A stretch of DNA of 8,523 nt from Candidatus Aminicenantota bacterium (GTDB taxonomy: Bacteria > Acidobacteriota > Aminicenantia > Aminicenantales > Aminicenantaceae), in assembly GCA_016926925.1 (NCBI GenBank), contig JAFGNQ010000318.1:1-8523 (forward strand). Direction: 5' to 3'. Within the stretch, counting starts at the first letter, position 1, and the number at the start of each line of letters is the position of its first letter. The position numbers were made by a program, and so were the translations under genes. Shown here piece after piece: positions 6,203 through 8,523 of this stretch. The notes under the pieces were generated by a model, which did not search any database, was not told where the DNA came from, and was given only the letters and a program-made list of their open reading frames with translations.

Positions 6203-7229
6203 CGATTTCTAACAGCTCCAGACTTAATTCTGCCACTTCGTCCGAAGTGATTTTTTCGAGACAGCTTAGATGGGAACATGTCCGTTTGTAGCAATAGCTG
6301 CAGTTTATTTTATGGAAGGCCACTTTGTCCCGGTCGCGGAACGGGCCGTTGCGCTTGGGATTTGTCGGTCCGAAAATGCCGACAACGGGCCGGGAAAAAG
6401 CGCAAGCGACTTGGAGTGCAAAAGTGTCCCCACTGACAAGAAGGTCGGCCCTCCTTACCAAGGCCATCACTTCTTTAATCGTCAGAAAAGGAAGCATAGC
6501 GATGCCTGTTTCCTTTTGTATGTGTCCGGCCGCGAGCTTTTCGGATTCATTTCCCCAGAGAAGTGCCATAAATAGGTCAGGCTTCTCTGTTTGCAGCTTA
6601 CGGATGAGGGAACTCCATCTTTCGGGGAACCATCTCTTTGTTTTCCAGGCAGCCCCGATGTTCAGGACGACCAGCTTTCGCTTTTCGGAACAGCCCAGGT
6701 CTGCCAGTTTTTTCCGTACGGAGTCGTGAACAGATTCTTCGATCACGATGGGAAATTCATAGGCACTCTCATTTACTCCGAGCAGTGTTAAGAGTTTGAG
6801 GTTCTTTCCGATCACATGCATGTGTTCAGGAATTCTATCGAGCCGATCCGTGTAAAAGAGTGAGGCCAGAGGTTCTTTGAGGTTCTCTCTATGAAATCCT
6901 ATTCTTTTCTCCGCCCTGGAGAGATAGCCGCAAAACGCTGACTTCACCAAACCTTGGAAATCGATCGCTGTCTGATTGCGATTCTTGATTTGGCTTCGAA
7001 ACCGAAAAACCTCCCTCCAAAATCGAGCTGAGATCAACTTCCAATTTTTGGCTCGGACCTGTACTGCTTGATGAATGCCCGGTACACAATCCAGGATGTC
7101 GGTGCCCCTATCCTCTGCAATCCACCTGATTTTGGCCTGCGGGAAATGTTTTCGCAGAGCCGCAAAAGCAGGCAGAGTATGGATGATATCGCCAAGAGAA
7201 CTCATCCTGATGATCAAAAAATCTTTCAT
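6195..7229 (-). CDS. waaC: LPS heptosyltransferase (WaaC-like, glycosyltransferase family 9)
   Basis: The product is a 344-residue cytoplasmic or membrane-peripheral GT-B enzyme that transfers L-glycero-D-manno-heptose from ADP-heptose to the Kdo of the LPS inner core. The N-terminal motif SSLGDIIHTLP (10-20) carries Asp14, matching the catalytic Asp of WaaC. IDFQGLVKSA (89-98) and LKEPLASLFY (117-126) resemble E. coli WaaC closely, which favours heptosyltransferase I over II. GAAWKTKRWFPERW (192-205), GNESE (226-230) and VSGDTFALQVACAF (265-278), then GIFGPTNP (284-291), form the ADP-heptose site. In most GT9 enzymes the DTG-x-x-H segment has a His where Gln273 stands here. The end has four cysteines (310, 313, 318, 323) typical of the family. 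It starts nine bases after the adenylyltransferase stop, with no strong ribosome binding site. Whether it is type I or type II is less certain than the family. Confidence 0.85.
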   Translation of the reverse strand: MKDFLIIRMSSLGDIIHTLPAFAALRKHFPQAKIRWIAEDRGTDILDCVPGIHQAVQVRAKNWKLISARFWREVFRFRSQIKNRNQTAIDFQGLVKSAFCGYLSRAEKRIGFHRENLKEPLASLFYTDRLDRIPEHMHVIGKNLKLLTLLGVNESAYEFPIVIEESVHDSVRKKLADLGCSEKRKLVVLNIGAAWKTKRWFPERWSSLIRKLQTEKPDLFMALLWGNESEKLAAGHIQKETGIAMLPFLTIKEVMALVRRADLLVSGDTFALQVACAFSRPVVGIFGPTNPKRNGPFRDRDKVAFHKINCSYCYKRTCSHLSCLEKITSDEVAELSLELLEIDG

Positions 7230-7238
7230 GAATAGCCG

Positions 7239-7730
7239 TCACCGAGAATTATCGTGGTGGATCTTATCTTGGATGTCCCGGATGATATCAGAGGTCGATT
7301 TAACTTTAGGGCCTCCGGTAATCGCAATTCCACCGCCATAACTAAGGACTGTCTTTCGTTCAGGAACCGTCTCTTCTGTGTAGTCCGATCCTTTGGCATG
7401 GATATCCGGTTTGATGGCGAGAAGGATCTCTGCTACGTCCAATTCTTCAAAAACAGTGATATAGTCTACAAAAGAAAAGGAGGATAGGACTGCAACCCTC
7501 TCTTCTTGGTTGAGTATCGGCCTCCCCTTCCCTTTAAGCTTGCGAACCGAGGAATCGCTGTTGAGTGCAACGACCAAAACATCCCCTTTTTTTTTAGATT
7601 CTCTGAGGTAACGAATATGACCGACATGAATGAGGTCAAAACAACCGTTGGCAAGAACGATGCGTTTTCCTGCTTTCTTTTCTCTCTCTATGATAGATGT
7701 CAGTTGTTCCAGGCTGTATCGTTTTTTCAC
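7239..7730 (-). CDS. rfaE2: D-glycero-beta-D-manno-heptose 1-phosphate adenylyltransferase
   Basis: A 163-residue cytoplasmic nucleotidyltransferase that joins ATP and heptose-1-phosphate to give ADP-D-glycero-D-manno-heptose, the second step of ADP-heptose synthesis after the kinase encoded just upstream. NGCFDLIHVGHIRYL (28-42) includes the HxGH nucleotide-binding motif (His35, His38). AVNSD-like VALNSDSS (54-61), KLKGKGRP (64-71), HAKGSDY (111-117) and the STSDII stretch (145-150) match the C-terminal domain of E. coli HldE. Here the domain is a separate protein, as in many non-enteric bacteria. The GTG start at 7730 overlaps the TGA of the kinase gene (GTGA), so translation is probably coupled and the two enzymes made in proportion. 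Confidence 0.9.
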   Translation of the reverse strand: MKKRYSLEQLTSIIEREKKAGKRIVLANGCFDLIHVGHIRYLRESKKKGDVLVVALNSDSSVRKLKGKGRPILNQEERVAVLSSFSFVDYITVFEELDVAEILLAIKPDIHAKGSDYTEETVPERKTVLSYGGGIAITGGPKVKSTSDIIRDIQDKIHHDNSR

Positions 7731-8523
7731 TTTATGGATTCGACGGCTTTTTGGAGTTCTTCTGGAGTCAAGGTAGCGGTGCCTTTTTTCATCACCACCA
7801 ACCCTCCAGCGTAATTTGCCAGGAGGGCGGCTTCCCTGTACGAGGCCCCTGATGCCAGGGCAAGAGAAAAAACACTGATGACCGTATCTCCTGCTCCTGT
7901 CACATCCACGATGTTATTCGTTCCGAATATCGGAATCAGATACGGACTCTTTTTCTTTTCAAAAAGGGCCATGCCTTGAGAGCCTCTGGTTATCACAATG
8001 CACTCTGCTTCGGATTGTTTCAGCAGAGTCCGACCTGCCTTTTTAAGGGCTTCGCCGTCATCGTCAAGACGTAATTTCAGAGCCTCTTCGACTTCGGGTT
8101 CGTTCGGCGTGATAGCGGTGACTGTTTTGAAGGACAAGAGGCGAAATCTCGAATCCAAAGCCACGGGGATTCGGGCTCTTTTGTAATCGGAAATGATGCG
8201 GCGGAAGACATCTTCCTTAACGCAGTTATAGTCATAGTCAGATATCAGGAGGGCTTCGGATTTCGTTTTCAGCTCTTTTAGAGTTTTCTGCAGGCGCTGC
8301 TTGAGGAGAGGTTTCTCCGGGACTTTGCTTTCGCGATCGATGCGGAGAATCTGCTGTTTGCGTGTGGTTTCCTCTCCTGCCAGAATGCGGGTTTTAACCG
8401 GTGTGTCGTAATCCTTTTCGATGAGGATGTGCTTTGTATCAATCGCAGCGTCTTTCAAGATGCGGAGAATCATTTTTCCCGCATCATCCTTACCCACAAC
8501 GCCGACCGGGATGGGATCGGCCC
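7727..8523 (-). CDS. rfaE1: D-glycero-beta-D-manno-heptose-7-phosphate kinase, PfkB family (5' end outside window)
   Basis: The C-terminal 264 residues are present; the frame is still open at 8523, so the start lies beyond the edge and by comparison with HldE about 60-70 residues are missing. It is a ribokinase/PfkB-fold enzyme that phosphorylates the anomeric position of heptose-7-phosphate. The catalytic anion-hole motif DVTGAGD (nt 7886-7906), with Asp as base, is intact. Upstream are the strand with CIVITRGSQGM (nt 7972-8004) and the ITPNEPEVEEAL segment (nt 8078-8113) typical of the family. The IPVGVVGKDDAGK segment at the edge matches the LVGLTGIDDAA region of HldE. A GTG at 8497 could be mistaken for a start but is an internal Val in this conserved stretch. 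It heads the visible part of the operon and overlaps the adenylyltransferase gene by four bases. Confidence 0.9.
   Translation of the reverse strand, partial: ADPIPVGVVGKDDAGKMILRILKDAAIDTKHILIEKDYDTPVKTRILAGEETTRKQQILRIDRESKVPEKPLLKQRLQKTLKELKTKSEALLISDYDYNCVKEDVFRRIISDYKRARIPVALDSRFRLLSFKTVTAITPNEPEVEEALKLRLDDDGEALKKAGRTLLKQSEAECIVITRGSQGMALFEKKKSPYLIPIFGTNNIVDVTGAGDTVISVFSLALASGASYREAALLANYAGGLVVMKKGTATLTPEELQKAVESIK

Noticed and set aside
8495..8497. GTG as the start of the heptose kinase
   Set aside because: The frame continues upstream to the edge with a conserved segment (IPVGVVGKDD), so this is an internal valine and the gene is cut by the window.
1..8523. Search for CRISPR, tRNA, insertion sequences or phage genes
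   Set aside because: No repeat-spacer pattern, tRNA fold, transposase or phage motif was seen; nearly all of the window is filled by ordinary operon genes.

Overview
The window looks like a piece of chromosome from a diderm (Gram-negative) bacterium of moderate GC content, probably an Acidobacteriota or Aminicenantota (OP8) lineage. This placement is an inference. It rests on a GWxTD-type secreted protein next to a lipoprotein, a short ECF sigma/anti-sigma pair followed by an HtrA-like protein, and LPS heptose genes encoded as separate kinase and adenylyltransferase proteins. No mobile elements, rRNA, tRNA or CRISPR arrays were seen.

Layout. The left part (45-4985) is on the plus strand. It begins with an exported GWxTD-domain protein and a lipoprotein six bases downstream, then an A+T-rich gap of 171 bases with a possible terminator hairpin and a weak promoter candidate. 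Next comes a tight three-gene unit: an ECF sigma factor, a single-pass membrane protein that is probably its anti-sigma factor (14-base overlap), and an exported HtrA-like protein with two PDZ domains. A strong intrinsic terminator (5014-5040) closes this block. The right part (5035-8523) is on the minus strand and converges on it. In transcription order it reads: heptose-7-phosphate kinase (cut by the window edge), heptose-1-phosphate adenylyltransferase, a WaaC-like heptosyltransferase, an ICMT/PEMT-type membrane methyltransferase and a TrmH-type tRNA 2'-O-methyltransferase. Overlaps or gaps of no more than 13 bases between neighbours indicate one operon.

How the genes work together. The plus-strand trio resembles the envelope-stress modules of Proteobacteria (rpoE-rseA with DegS, or algU-mucA with MucD). 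The striking difference is that the HtrA-like protein has lost the catalytic His (Leu78) and Asp (His108) while keeping the serine loop and both PDZ domains. It therefore looks like a pseudoprotease, perhaps a sensor, chaperone or scaffold. The minus-strand operon makes ADP-heptose and transfers heptose to the LPS inner core. The role of the two methyltransferases at its end is not evident from sequence. The most interesting observation is the triad-deficient HtrA in a sigma/anti-sigma operon; the rest is recognisable and fairly ordinary.
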